Made by a program: the position numbers and the translations under genes. 52,343 nt of DNA from Desulfurellaceae bacterium (GTDB lineage Bacteria; Campylobacterota_A; Desulfurellia; Desulfurellales; Hippeaceae): NCBI GenBank assembly GCA_015490005.1, contig WFYS01000040.1:1-52343 (forward strand), given 5' to 3'. Positions 18,078 through 27,235 of the stretch are shown here, one piece after another (the first letter of the stretch is position 1; each line of letters opens with the position of its first letter). The notes beneath the pieces are model-generated. The model made no database searches. It worked only from the letters and a program-made list of their open reading frames with translations, and was not told where the DNA came from.

Positions 18078-19058
18078 ATGAAAATTCTGATTATTCAGCT
18101 TAGACAATTGGGGGATGTATTACTCTCAACACCGTTAGCAGAAAACGTAAAACACTTTTATCCAGACTATACTGTTCATTTTCTAACAACAAGAATGGCA
18201 AAAGAAATAGTAATTAACAATCCATATATAGACAAAGCACTATTACTAGATGATGGAATTCTGAACGAGTTCAAAATGATTAAAAGAGTTGTAAACGAAA
18301 AATACGATGCTATTTTAGATGTTCAGCGAACAGCACGTTCAAAAAGAATAAGCCTATTTTCTAAAGCTAAAACAAGAGCTGCATTCAAAGGAAAACACAA
18401 TAAACCTTTCTATAATTTGGAAATAGTAAAATTTACAAGCGGATATACAGCTTTTGAAAGATTAGACCTACTTAAGGCTATAGGCATAGAAAAGCCAAAA
18501 AAAATCCTACCAAAACTGTATTTTCCTAAAGAAATTGAGGAGAAAATTACTGAATACCTAAAAAGAAAGAACATAGATAGATATTTCGTTATCTCTCCGA
18601 CGGCAAGAAAAATAACAAAAATGTGGGACTTAGAGGAGTTTGGAAAGTTATCTGAAACACTATCTAAGCGTTTTAATTTAAAAGCAATAGTGGCATACGG
18701 CACACCCTCAGAAAAACAATTTGCTATCCTGTGTTCAAAATTTACAAATAATTCACACGTTTTAGAAAAACCATTTTCCATTATGGAATTTGCAGCTTTA
18801 GTTAAAAATGCAGAATTCAGTTTAGGAAATGACTCCTTTGCTTCACATGTTGCCGTTAGCCAAAACACAAAAACTGTTGTTGTGTGCGGCCCTACGAGTG
18901 GCTGGTTTCCTGAAAATAAAAATGTGCTTTTAATTTATAAAGGTTTGAGTTGCCAACCGTGCAACAATCCGGACAAATGCCCTTATGACTTAGCGTGCTA
19001 TAAAACACTAAAGCACACTGAATTTGTTGATAAAGTTATAGATTTCCTAAAGAGTTAA
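18078..19058 (+). CDS. glycosyltransferase family 9 (heptosyltransferase-like) protein
   Basis: GT9 enzymes such as WaaC, WaaF and WaaQ transfer heptose from ADP-heptose to LPS core at the cytoplasmic face. The 326-residue protein begins with the GT9 N-terminus MKILIIQLRQLGDVLLSTPL-type motif (conserved Asp near 13), has a Rossmann-like second half with VISPTARKITKMWD and the donor-site LGNDSFASHVA near 255, and ends in a Cys-rich segment (CQPC, CPYDLAC) seen in many GT9 members. The acceptor cannot be assigned. It is probably leaderless, and its end overlaps the convergent HD-GYP gene by 12 bases. Confidence 0.88.
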   Translation: MKILIIQLRQLGDVLLSTPLAENVKHFYPDYTVHFLTTRMAKEIVINNPYIDKALLLDDGILNEFKMIKRVVNEKYDAILDVQRTARSKRISLFSKAKTRAAFKGKHNKPFYNLEIVKFTSGYTAFERLDLLKAIGIEKPKKILPKLYFPKEIEEKITEYLKRKNIDRYFVISPTARKITKMWDLEEFGKLSETLSKRFNLKAIVAYGTPSEKQFAILCSKFTNNSHVLEKPFSIMEFAALVKNAEFSLGNDSFASHVAVSQNTKTVVVCGPTSGWFPENKNVLLIYKGLSCQPCNNPDKCPYDLACYKTLKHTEFVDKVIDFLKS

Positions 19059-20534
19059 ACTGCCAATTAAAGCATCTACAGAAGGTGTTATGCTAGCTTT
19101 AGAATCTTCAAATATAGCACATATATCGTGACCACTCATGGTTAAAAAATGTTCAAAAAATATTTCCTTATCGTTAAAAAAGATATTGGAGCAACCGTCA
19201 ATGCAACATTTTAAGATATCTATAGGTATAGGAGACTTATGAATAGATACAACATTGCTTCCTTCTAATATAACGACACCTTTCAACTTACCTAAAGATT
19301 CAAGTGTATTAAATAAAATAAATTCAATCTTATTACTATTTTTCTTGAAAGTATCCTTGAAGGATTCAATAATTTTTGTCTCCTTTTGAATTATCTTTTT
19401 ATACAAATCTATTTCTCTTTTTAAGCCCATATTTTCTTCTTTTAACTGGTTTATCATTTCATGATTACCTAAATATCCAGTGGATTGTCCAATTATACCC
19501 TTTTTATTTTTTATCCTCTTCCTGCACAAATAGAACCTATCGGAATTAATAAACTTTAAAGTAGCATCAATCACATCATCTGGCAATTTTTTTCTTAGCC
19601 CTTCAATTTCATCCATTAAAAATTTAATACCCAGCGAGTTTTTATATGATCTTGAAGATTGTATTGCATCAAGAATATCTGCAGACTGAACAATCCAACA
19701 CAAGTCACTTAAATCCGTTTTACCTTCAGGATATCCACTGCCATCTAATTTTTCATGATGGTGTTTAACAATTTCAAGTATTCCCTCATCTTCCACTCCA
19801 AATAGCTTTAAGTACTCATACCCTCTCATAGAGTGTCTTTTAACGATTTCAAATTCCATTTTGGTTAATTTACCCGGTTTTTTCAGTATATCAACAGGTA
19901 TAAATAATTTTCCGAAATCATGAAGCATAGAAGCTGTTTTAATTTTCCCTAAGCTTTTTTCACTCAAACCAAAAATCTTAGCTATTTCAAAAGCGTATAG
20001 TTTCACTCTGTATGAGTGCATATACGTATCTTGATCCAGATTATATAGAAGTTTCAAAGCGGCGGATATTATACTCTGTTGTTTGTTGCTCTCTCCGTTA
20101 AAACATAACAGGCTGCTAAAGTGTTTAATCAGAAGATTTGCCAAAGGAAGTTCGTGACTTTTTACTTTTTTAGAAAAAACCACCATACAAAATAAATCTT
20201 TCCTGCAACCAAAAGACTCTTTTAGCATATAATCGGCGCTTTGAAGGTTAAATAACGATTTAATTTTTAACAGAGTGGCTTTATGGTCAATCACAGACAG
20301 TGAACTTCTCGCATCACTTTTTGGATAAGAAAAAACAACATTACCTTTGACATCAACTATACATACAAAAACAGCACCGTATTCCAAAAGGCCTTTAGCT
20401 AAAGTTTCATATAGCTCAGTTTTATCTTTAAATGTTACTGAGAACAGTTCACTCAAATATCCTAGATTTGATAGCAGCTCTTCTTTAAATTTTGATAGAC
20501 TATCTATCAATCTAAGAATATTTTTCTCTTTCAT
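19047..20534 (-). CDS. HD-GYP domain protein, probable cyclic-di-GMP phosphodiesterase
   Basis: HD-GYP enzymes hydrolyse c-di-GMP at a bi- or tri-iron centre. The 495-residue protein has a GAF-like N-terminus (about 20-150, with CIVDVKGNVVFSYPKS), then a complete HD-GYP domain: HSYRV, the HD pair in MLHDFGK (about 203), HS in KRHSMRG, HHHEKLDGSGYP (about 253-264) and the last metal Asp in SADILDAI. The C-terminal 130 residues include a coiled-coil (ENMGLKREIDLYKKI) and a second GAF/roadblock-like unit. Its ATG overlaps the stop of the upstream HDOD gene, so the two are made together. Catalytic residues look intact, but activity against c-di-GMP versus other nucleotides is inferred. Confidence 0.88.
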   Translation of the reverse strand: MKEKNILRLIDSLSKFKEELLSNLGYLSELFSVTFKDKTELYETLAKGLLEYGAVFVCIVDVKGNVVFSYPKSDARSSLSVIDHKATLLKIKSLFNLQSADYMLKESFGCRKDLFCMVVFSKKVKSHELPLANLLIKHFSSLLCFNGESNKQQSIISAALKLLYNLDQDTYMHSYRVKLYAFEIAKIFGLSEKSLGKIKTASMLHDFGKLFIPVDILKKPGKLTKMEFEIVKRHSMRGYEYLKLFGVEDEGILEIVKHHHEKLDGSGYPEGKTDLSDLCWIVQSADILDAIQSSRSYKNSLGIKFLMDEIEGLRKKLPDDVIDATLKFINSDRFYLCRKRIKNKKGIIGQSTGYLGNHEMINQLKEENMGLKREIDLYKKIIQKETKIIESFKDTFKKNSNKIEFILFNTLESLGKLKGVVILEGSNVVSIHKSPIPIDILKCCIDGCSNIFFNDKEIFFEHFLTMSGHDICAIFEDSKASITPSVDALIGSLTL

Positions 20535-22354
20535 GACAAAATAAACATCATTTCATCAACTTTCTCTTTAATATCATCGTATTTATTAAAGAAATTTAGC
20601 AAATTTATATCAAATTTTTTCAAAAATAGGGAATAGGTGTGGTAATTAAGGTCATCCTTTGAATAATCTCCGAAAAAATACCCGAAGCTTTTAGCTAAAA
20701 TACTGGACGCATGAACAAGATGAACAGTGGTGTCAATGCCAGCTCGTTTTGGATAGAGGTAATATTTTATAACATTTACAGCTCTTTTTGGGAAATTCCA
20801 CTTTCTGGCCAAAAATTCACCTAAATCTTCAGTTGGAACAGGAAGAGCCTTAAGTTGAGAAATCTCATAGCTTAAACCTTTTCTAACTCCCTTTATAACA
20901 TCCATAAACATATCAGAAAAATGCTGGGCATAGAACATATCTCCAATCACATGCACCACAGAACCCAACGTAACCCCAGTAGTAATGGAAGCTAAAGATT
21001 CAAGGTATTTAGCAATTGCAAGTGTGGCTATTGAATATCTATACAACCTTTTAGTGTAGATGGACATAGATGAAGATAAGTAAGAAATACTAAGAGACAT
21101 ACCCAGCAACTCTTCGGTTCCTAAAATAACAGCAGCTTTATCAATACTCCTAACTTCTTTTCTCAGACCATAAAATACAGAATTTGCAAATTTAAGTATC
21201 TTAGACGTTATGGCAGGGTCTTTTTCAATTTCCTTTACTATCCTTCTAAAAGGAGCATCCTCGTTTATAAGCATTACAATATTCCTTTGAACTTCAGGCA
21301 AACTCATAAGTTGGTCTTCATCGTTTATAGAATCATAAAAAGACTCTTTAGAAATCTTTCTTTTGTTGGAAAGAATCATGGAAACTTTACCTAACAACTC
21401 ATCTCTTGCCATTATTAATCTATCTTTGCTAATTTTATCCTTTAATTTAGCTATAATCCTAGCCGTGCCTACATCGATAAACGCATCTACATATTTTTTA
21501 TACTCTTCAGAAAGCCATAGATTGGCAACCAACTCTTTATCGAGCAATTTAATAGCCAAAAACATGGTGTTGGGCTCACACTTATCCAACACATCTTTAT
21601 CAACTTTTACATCTTTAACATCACTAATTTTCAGATCTACAGAGACATCTTCTTTGTTCTCTTTTGGCAAAATGTCCCTAAAAGAATGAAAATTTTCACC
21701 TTTTTTGTAGATATTGGAACCTAAAAATTCAACATGCTCATTATCCTTTAGAATCTTTAATACAAACTCATCAATTTTTTTTCTTAATGCTTCAATTCCT
21801 AAAAAATCACCTTGATTCGAAGGGACAATTACAAAACCAAAGTTCGACACAACAAAAAACTCATCTCTTCTTTTCAAATTACCATAGATATCTTTTAACA
21901 TTCTTTCATTGTTCAATATTGCAGTGTTATCGAACTCGTTAAATATAAAAGCTATTAAATCTTTCCCATCTTCAATCTTCTTTTCAATATCTTTCATGGA
22001 ACAAACAGGAAATTCAAACCTTATTTTAATATCTTGATTTAATAAAGCATCTATATTATTTATATGATTGAGAACAAATTGTATTTGAGGAAACCTCTCA
22101 AAAAAATTATCATCTTTCTTGTTAGTTATTGCAATGATAGTTGTTTTTATGCTACCCATCTCTTCTATCAGACTATTCCATTTCTTGTGGTTAGTAGGCA
22201 TATCCAAGACAACAATATCTGGATTGTCAGCCTTGCTTAAAATAAAATTACTAGGTTTAAAACTCATAACTTTATAGCCCTTATTCTTTAATTTGCTTAT
22301 AATTCTAAAACCGCTATGTGCATTTTCGAACACTACAGCTGCTTTATGAACCAC
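20531..22354 (-). CDS. HDOD domain signalling protein with N-terminal pseudo-receiver
   Basis: The central part (about 360-560) is an HDOD domain, a catalytically inactive HD relative used in signalling scaffolds (LMSLPEVQRNIV, DPAITSKILKFANSVFYGLRKEVRSIDKAAVILGT in two halves). The first 120 residues look like a response-regulator fold with a candidate phospho-Asp (VVLDMP), but the acidic pocket is reduced (FEN instead of DDE) and the usual Lys is replaced (VLNHI), so phosphorylation is doubtful. The start is GTG 22354 with AAGGT upstream. It is the first gene of a two-gene unit with the HD-GYP protein, which suggests a scaffold-enzyme pair. Confidence 0.82.
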   Translation of the reverse strand: MVHKAAVVFENAHSGFRIISKLKNKGYKVMSFKPSNFILSKADNPDIVVLDMPTNHKKWNSLIEEMGSIKTTIIAITNKKDDNFFERFPQIQFVLNHINNIDALLNQDIKIRFEFPVCSMKDIEKKIEDGKDLIAFIFNEFDNTAILNNERMLKDIYGNLKRRDEFFVVSNFGFVIVPSNQGDFLGIEALRKKIDEFVLKILKDNEHVEFLGSNIYKKGENFHSFRDILPKENKEDVSVDLKISDVKDVKVDKDVLDKCEPNTMFLAIKLLDKELVANLWLSEEYKKYVDAFIDVGTARIIAKLKDKISKDRLIMARDELLGKVSMILSNKRKISKESFYDSINDEDQLMSLPEVQRNIVMLINEDAPFRRIVKEIEKDPAITSKILKFANSVFYGLRKEVRSIDKAAVILGTEELLGMSLSISYLSSSMSIYTKRLYRYSIATLAIAKYLESLASITTGVTLGSVVHVIGDMFYAQHFSDMFMDVIKGVRKGLSYEISQLKALPVPTEDLGEFLARKWNFPKRAVNVIKYYLYPKRAGIDTTVHLVHASSILAKSFGYFFGDYSKDDLNYHTYSLFLKKFDINLLNFFNKYDDIKEKVDEMMFILS

Positions 22355-22481
22355 AAAAATTACCTTTCAATAAACTTGTACATTATTATTAACTTTTCTC
22401 ACTTAAAATTTATATCAAATAAAATTAAATTTGACAAGTAAATAAATGTAAAGAAACACAAATTTTTTATTGCCTTAAAAC

Positions 22482-22509
22482 TTGACAAATCACAAAAATT
22501 GACTATTGT
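22482..22509 (+). promoter_or_regulatory. sigma-70 promoter of the hrcA-grpE-dnaK operon
   Basis: TTGACA (22482-22487) and TATTGT (22504-22509) have a 16-base spacer. Transcription should start near 22516, inside the CIRCE element, so bound HrcA would block initiation directly. Confidence 0.7.
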
Positions 22510-22510
22510 G

Positions 22511-22537
22511 TTAGCAGACAAGTGAGGTGAGTGCTAA
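22511..22537 (+). promoter_or_regulatory. CIRCE operator (HrcA-binding inverted repeat)
   Basis: The right arm GAGTGCTAA (22529-22537) is a perfect CIRCE arm. The left arm TTAGCAGAC (22511-22519) differs from consensus TTAGCACTC at two positions, and the spacer is the canonical nine bases. The element covers the predicted transcription start, the Shine-Dalgarno (GAGGTGA, 22524-22530) and the first base of the hrcA ATG. HrcA released or stabilised by GroEL is the known mode of control, predicting heat-shock induction of this operon. Confidence 0.88.
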
Positions 22538-23544
22538 TGACCTTAGACGAAAGAAAAGTTTTGGTGCTAAGCGTAATAGTTGATAACTATATAAAGAATA
22601 AACAACCGGCAGGTTCGAGAATATTAACAAGAAGATATAGTTTAAACTTTTCACCGGCAACAATGAGAAACGTCATGTTGGATTTGGAAGAATCGGGATA
22701 CCTGATGCATACGCATACATCTGGCGGGAAGATTCCAACGCCTAAGGGTATAAAGTTCTACCTCGACATGATATTTGAAAATTTTAACCCAAAAATAAGG
22801 AAAGAGTTCGAAAATATACCAATAATGAACGCTTTAACAACATTCGATGAAAAGATGAATGCTATTTTAGATACAGTGTCTAATTTAAGCGAACAAATAA
22901 GTGTTTTGAGTTTGCCTGATTTTTCTAAGACAAAAATAAAAAACCTTCAATTTATAAAAATGGGTGAGGGAAAGGTGCTCACTATACTTCTTTCGGATAG
23001 CAACATAATGGAAACAAAAATTATTTCATTAGAAAAAGACTTAAAAGAGGGTGAGCTCAAGGACTTTTCAGAATACATAACAAATAAATATGCAGGCTAC
23101 ACACTTGAAGAGATTAATGAAGATTTAAGAACATACATACTCAACAAAAGGGAAACGTGCGACAGTCTCGTAAATAAACTATTAGTAGAAACTAAAAAAC
23201 CTAAAGTAATGATTGACGGTATAGAAAATATATTCAAATATCCACAGCTAAAGGATGACCTTCAAAAACTAAAAAAACTAGTCAAGACGCTAGAAGACAA
23301 AAAGAAACTGTTAGAACTGATAAAAAATGTGATGAACAACGAGAGAATAATACTAATTGGAGATGAATTGCCACTTGAAGATTTAAATGAACTTGGTTTT
23401 ATATCATCTAGCTACCAGCACAATGACATAAATATTGGAGTTGTCGGAATAATGGGTCCAATAAACATGGATTATCCAGAGATGCTTAATATTATTGAAT
23501 CTGCAAAGAAAAAAATAAACGATATTATCAATCGAGGGGGTTAA
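22537..23544 (+). CDS. hrcA: heat-inducible transcription repressor HrcA
   Basis: HrcA binds CIRCE as a dimer and represses chaperone genes, and GroEL keeps it active. It has an N-terminal winged helix (residues about 1-70, with FSPATMRNVMLDLEESGYL and the wing HTHTSGGKIPT), then a GAF-like dimer domain and inserted segment ending in the conserved VGIMGPINMDYPEML. ATG 22537 is chosen over in-frame GTG 22531 because GAGGTGA ends six bases before it. Its own operator overlaps its start, so it is autoregulated. grpE follows two bases after the stop. Confidence 0.96.
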   Translation: MTLDERKVLVLSVIVDNYIKNKQPAGSRILTRRYSLNFSPATMRNVMLDLEESGYLMHTHTSGGKIPTPKGIKFYLDMIFENFNPKIRKEFENIPIMNALTTFDEKMNAILDTVSNLSEQISVLSLPDFSKTKIKNLQFIKMGEGKVLTILLSDSNIMETKIISLEKDLKEGELKDFSEYITNKYAGYTLEEINEDLRTYILNKRETCDSLVNKLLVETKKPKVMIDGIENIFKYPQLKDDLQKLKKLVKTLEDKKKLLELIKNVMNNERIILIGDELPLEDLNELGFISSSYQHNDINIGVVGIMGPINMDYPEMLNIIESAKKKINDIINRGG

Positions 23545-23546
23545 AA

Positions 23547-24128
23547 ATGCCTAAAAAGAAAGAAGCAAAAAAAGTGCAAATAAACATTGAGCAGAACGAA
23601 AAAGAAGAGGAAGCGAAGGATACAGACAGAGAAAATAAAAATGTGGAATTAGGGAAATTACAAGATGAATACAACAGGCTAAAAAACGATTATTTAAGAT
23701 TACTTGCTGATTTTGACAACTACAGAAAGCGTATGCAAAAGGAAATCGAAGACACAAAAGATGCGGCTAAGCACTCTATAATTAGAGAATTTTTGGTGAT
23801 TTTAGACAACCTAGAAAAGGCAATAGATATGGCATATCAACACAAAGATGCAATTATAGAAGGAATTGAACTGTCGATAAAATCATTTAAAGATATGCTC
23901 AAAAAACATGGCATCGAGGAAATTAACCCTAAAGAAGAGACATTTAATCCTAACATCCATGATGCCTTAATGACACAAGAATCAGATAAATTGCCCAAAA
24001 ATACGGTAATACAAACCATAGAAAAGGGCTACATTTACAAAGACAAGCTTATTAGACCAGCTAAGGTCATAGTAAGCGCTGGCAAAAAAGAAGAAAATCA
24101 ACAAAATAACAATACAGAGGAGGAATAA
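23547..24128 (+). CDS. grpE: nucleotide exchange factor GrpE
   Basis: GrpE releases ADP from DnaK and acts as a thermosensor. The 193-residue protein has a highly charged N-terminus, a long dimerising coiled coil (about 30-95, LQDEYNRLKNDYLRLLADFDNYRKR) and a C-terminal beta domain (FNPNIHDALM, then VIQTIEKGYIYKDKLIRPAKVIVS). It sits between hrcA and dnaK in the usual order. The Gln/Asn-rich tail is ordinary. Confidence 0.95.
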   Translation: MPKKKEAKKVQINIEQNEKEEEAKDTDRENKNVELGKLQDEYNRLKNDYLRLLADFDNYRKRMQKEIEDTKDAAKHSIIREFLVILDNLEKAIDMAYQHKDAIIEGIELSIKSFKDMLKKHGIEEINPKEETFNPNIHDALMTQESDKLPKNTVIQTIEKGYIYKDKLIRPAKVIVSAGKKEENQQNNNTEEE

Positions 24129-24131
24129 AAA

Positions 24132-26036
24132 ATGGGAAAGGTATTAGGAATTGACTTAGGAACAACAAACTCTTGTATGGCAATCATTGAAGGTGGAAAA
24201 CCACGTGTTATACCAAACGCCGAAGGAGCAAACACTACACCAAGTGTAGTAGCGTTCAGCGATAAGGGAGAGATACTTGTGGGTCAATCAGCAAAGAGAC
24301 AATCTATAACAAATCCAAGAAGAACAATCTTTTCAGTTAAAAGGTTAATAGGTAGAAGGTATCAGTCAAAAGAAGCCAAAGAGGCAATAAGCAGACTTCC
24401 ATATGAAGTTACACAAGGCCCAAACGGAGATTGTAGAATAAAAATTGACGGTAAGGAATACACGCCTCAGGAAATTTCAGCTAAAATCTTAATGAAACTA
24501 AAATCTGACGCCGAGGCATATTTAGGTGAGAAAATTACAGATGTTGTAGTGACAGTGCCAGCTTACTTTGACGATTCCCAAAGGAAGGCTACAAAAGATG
24601 CCGGTAAAATAGCTGGATTAAACGTTCTAAGAATTATAAACGAGCCAACGGCTTCATCTCTGGCTTTTGGCCTAGATAGGGAAAAGGAAGGAAAAATCGC
24701 AGTTTACGATTTAGGTGGTGGTACATTTGATATATCCATACTCGAAATAGGAGATGGGGTTTTTGAAGTTAAATCCACAAACGGGGACACGTATTTAGGT
24801 GGCGATGATTTTGACAGAGCCCTTATAGATTACGTTGCAGATGAATTCCAAAAAGAGCAAGGCGTAGACTTAAGAAAAGACGCAATGGCTCTTCAAAGAT
24901 TAAAAGAAGCTTGCGAAAAAGCTAAAATAGAGCTCTCAAGTGCACTTGAAACAGAGATAAACTTACCATTTATCACAGCCGACGCAAGTGGTCCAAAACA
25001 TTTAGTAATGAAGATAACAAGAGCAAAATTCGAGCAGTTAGTTGAGCCATTGATAGAAAGAACCCTTGAACCGTGCAGGCTTGCTCTAAAAGATGCAGGT
25101 CTTAAACCAGAAGATATCGACCATGTTATCTTAGTTGGTGGCATGACAAGAGTGCCCAGGATTAGAGAAGCTGTTAAAGAGTTTTTCGGCAAAGAACCAA
25201 GAAAAGACATAAATCCAGACGAAGCAGTAGCTTTAGGTGCTGCAATTCAAGGTGGAGTGTTAAAAGGCGATGTTAAAGACGTTTTATTGCTCGACGTAAC
25301 ACCGCTATCTTTGGGAATAGAAACGCTCGGTGGGGTAATGACAAAAATCATACCTAGAAACACAACAATACCAACAAAAAAAACGCAAACATTTACCACA
25401 GCCGAAGATAACCAAACAGCCGTTTCCATTCATGTACTACAAGGTGAGAGGGAATTTGCAAAGGATAATAAAACTTTAGGCAAGTTCGAGCTCGTAGGCA
25501 TACCTCCTGCTCCAAGGGGTGTACCACAAATAGAGGTAACCTTCGATATCGACGCAAACGGAATACTCAACGTAACAGCTAAGGACAAAGCAACCGGAAA
25601 AGAACAGAGCATAAAAATAACGGCATCTAGTGGATTAACAGATGAAGAGATTGATAAGATGGTAAAAGAGGCTGAAGCACATGCGGAAGAAGACAGGAGA
25701 AAAAAGGAGCTTATAGAAACAAAGAACAAAGCAGATTCTTTAATCTACGCCACAGAAAAAAGTCTAAAAGATTTCCAAGATAAGATAAGCGAAGATGAGA
25801 AAAAAGACATTCAAGAGGCAATAGACAAACTAAAGAAAGCAATGGAAAGTGATTCCAAAGAAGAAATAGAAAAAACTATGGAGGAATTGGCAAGAAAATC
25901 GCACAAACTTGCAGAAGAGGCATACAAAAAAGCCCAAGCGGAAAACTCAGCAGCAAGTGGACAAAATTCTCAACAACAAGAGAAAAAAGACGATGATGAG
26001 GTGGTAGAAGCAGAAGTTGAGGAAGACAACAACTAA
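24132..26036 (+). CDS. dnaK: chaperone DnaK (Hsp70)
   Basis: DnaK binds exposed hydrophobic segments with ATP-driven cycling, assisted by DnaJ and GrpE. The ATPase domain (1-385) has [20 protein letters not shown] and LVGGMTRVP. The linker [15 protein letters not shown] precedes the substrate domain. The lid is followed by an acidic tail ([15 protein letters not shown]). At 634 residues it is full length. It is three bases after grpE and is followed by a strong terminator, so dnaJ downstream is expected to be made at lower level or by read-through. Confidence 0.98.
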   Translation: MGKVLGIDLGTTNSCMAIIEGGKPRVIPNAEGANTTPSVVAFSDKGEILVGQSAKRQSITNPRRTIFSVKRLIGRRYQSKEAKEAISRLPYEVTQGPNGDCRIKIDGKEYTPQEISAKILMKLKSDAEAYLGEKITDVVVTVPAYFDDSQRKATKDAGKIAGLNVLRIINEPTASSLAFGLDREKEGKIAVYDLGGGTFDISILEIGDGVFEVKSTNGDTYLGGDDFDRALIDYVADEFQKEQGVDLRKDAMALQRLKEACEKAKIELSSALETEINLPFITADASGPKHLVMKITRAKFEQLVEPLIERTLEPCRLALKDAGLKPEDIDHVILVGGMTRVPRIREAVKEFFGKEPRKDINPDEAVALGAAIQGGVLKGDVKDVLLLDVTPLSLGIETLGGVMTKIIPRNTTIPTKKTQTFTTAEDNQTAVSIHVLQGEREFAKDNKTLGKFELVGIPPAPRGVPQIEVTFDIDANGILNVTAKDKATGKEQSIKITASSGLTDEEIDKMVKEAEAHAEEDRRKKELIETKNKADSLIYATEKSLKDFQDKISEDEKKDIQEAIDKLKKAMESDSKEEIEKTMEELARKSHKLAEEAYKKAQAENSAASGQNSQQQEKKDDDEVVEAEVEEDNN

Positions 26037-26066
26037 ACAATATGCTATAACCTAAGCGAGTTTAAT

Positions 26067-26101
26067 AAAAAGGGGGTTGAAGAAATTCAATCCCCTTTTT
26101 A
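26067..26101 (+). terminator. intrinsic terminator between dnaK and dnaJ
   Basis: A 15-pair hairpin is visible: arm 26067-26081 pairs with 26086-26100 around a GAAA tetraloop (26082-26085), with one G-T wobble in the G/C block. The A-run on the left and T-run on the right make it usable in both directions. It should attenuate transcription from dnaK into dnaJ. Confidence 0.85.
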
Positions 26102-26137
26102 TTATTTAGCAGTAATTTTTAAGTGGGGTGAAATTAA

Positions 26138-27235
26138 ATGAAAGATTATTACGACATCTTGGGTGTATCAAAAGATGCAAGGGGAGACGAAATAAAAAAG
26201 CGATTCAGGGAATTAGCTATAAAATACCATCCAGACAGAAATCCGGATAACAAAGAGGCAGAGGAAAAATTTAAAGAGATAAACGAAGCATACTCTGTTC
26301 TTTCAGACCCAAAAAAGAGAGCACAATATGACCAGTTCGGAGTCGTGGATGGTTCAGATGGTTATTCAAGCGAATACGATTTTGCAGACACTTTTAGTGA
26401 CATCTTTTCTAATCTTTCAAGTGTATTTGGTGATATTTTTGGTGATTATTCCTACAGAAGAGGCCCCAGACCTGAAAAAGGTGATGACATAGGAATGAAT
26501 CTAACAATAGATTTCAAAGAAGCAGTCTTTGGTGCAAAAAAGGAAATAAAAGTTAAAAGGAGAAAAACTTGCCCAAAATGTGGAGGTACAGGTGCTGATA
26601 AAAACGGTATAGAAACCTGTTCTTATTGTAGAGGAAGGGGCGAAATATCTTATTCCCAGGGATTTTTCTCAGTCAGGAAGACCTGCCCCAAATGTGGAGG
26701 TAAAGGCGTAATTATAACCAAAAAATGCACCAACTGTGGTGGTACAGGATACATATACGAAGAAGAACAACTTATTGTTAACATAGAGCAGGGTATAGAT
26801 AACGGTGACGTTCTAAGAATAACGGGAAAGGGAAACCCTGGAAAAAATGGAGGACCAGACGGGGATTTATACATATACATTCACGTAAAGGAACATGAAT
26901 TTTTCAAGAGAAAAGGAAGAGATATAAACATAGAAATACCTATATCAATAACGCAAGCCACTTTAGGGGCTGTTATAAAAGTGCCAACAATTTGGGGTGA
27001 ATCTGAGATAACAATACCGCCAGGAACACAAAATGGAGATGCATTTGTTTTAAAACACAAGGGTGTAGAGCTCAACGGAGTCAGGGGAAAACAAACAGTT
27101 AAAGTTAAAGTGGTCATTCCAAAACAATTAACAAAACGTCAAAGAGAGCTTTTGGAAGAACTTGCGAAGGAATCTGGCGAGGATTTATCATATAAAGAAT
27201 CTATTCTGGATAAATTCAAAAGCATGTTTAAATGA
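26138..27235 (+). CDS. dnaJ: chaperone DnaJ (Hsp40)
   Basis: DnaJ delivers clients to DnaK and stimulates its ATPase. The J domain (3-68) has HPD at 31-33. A phenylalanine/aspartate-rich linker with repeated DIF motifs replaces the usual Gly-Phe stretch. Four CxxCxGxG zinc repeats follow ([32 protein letters not shown]), then two C-terminal client-binding domains. Length (365) is normal. GGGGTGA is near the ATG. No obvious promoter lies in the 36 bases after the terminator. It is coupled by a four-base overlap to a DUF445 gene. Confidence 0.96.
   Translation: MKDYYDILGVSKDARGDEIKKRFRELAIKYHPDRNPDNKEAEEKFKEINEAYSVLSDPKKRAQYDQFGVVDGSDGYSSEYDFADTFSDIFSNLSSVFGDIFGDYSYRRGPRPEKGDDIGMNLTIDFKEAVFGAKKEIKVKRRKTCPKCGGTGADKNGIETCSYCRGRGEISYSQGFFSVRKTCPKCGGKGVIITKKCTNCGGTGYIYEEEQLIVNIEQGIDNGDVLRITGKGNPGKNGGPDGDLYIYIHVKEHEFFKRKGRDINIEIPISITQATLGAVIKVPTIWGESEITIPPGTQNGDAFVLKHKGVELNGVRGKQTVKVKVVIPKQLTKRQRELLEELAKESGEDLSYKESILDKFKSMFK

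Noticed and set aside
22431-22460. second TTGACA upstream of hrcA
   Set aside because: No acceptable -10 box at 15 to 19 bases; the pair at 22482-22509 is much better placed with respect to CIRCE.
26106-26132. possible second CIRCE before dnaJ (starts TTAGCAGTA)
   Set aside because: The left part resembles a CIRCE half, but the right arm nine bases on matches only four of nine positions.
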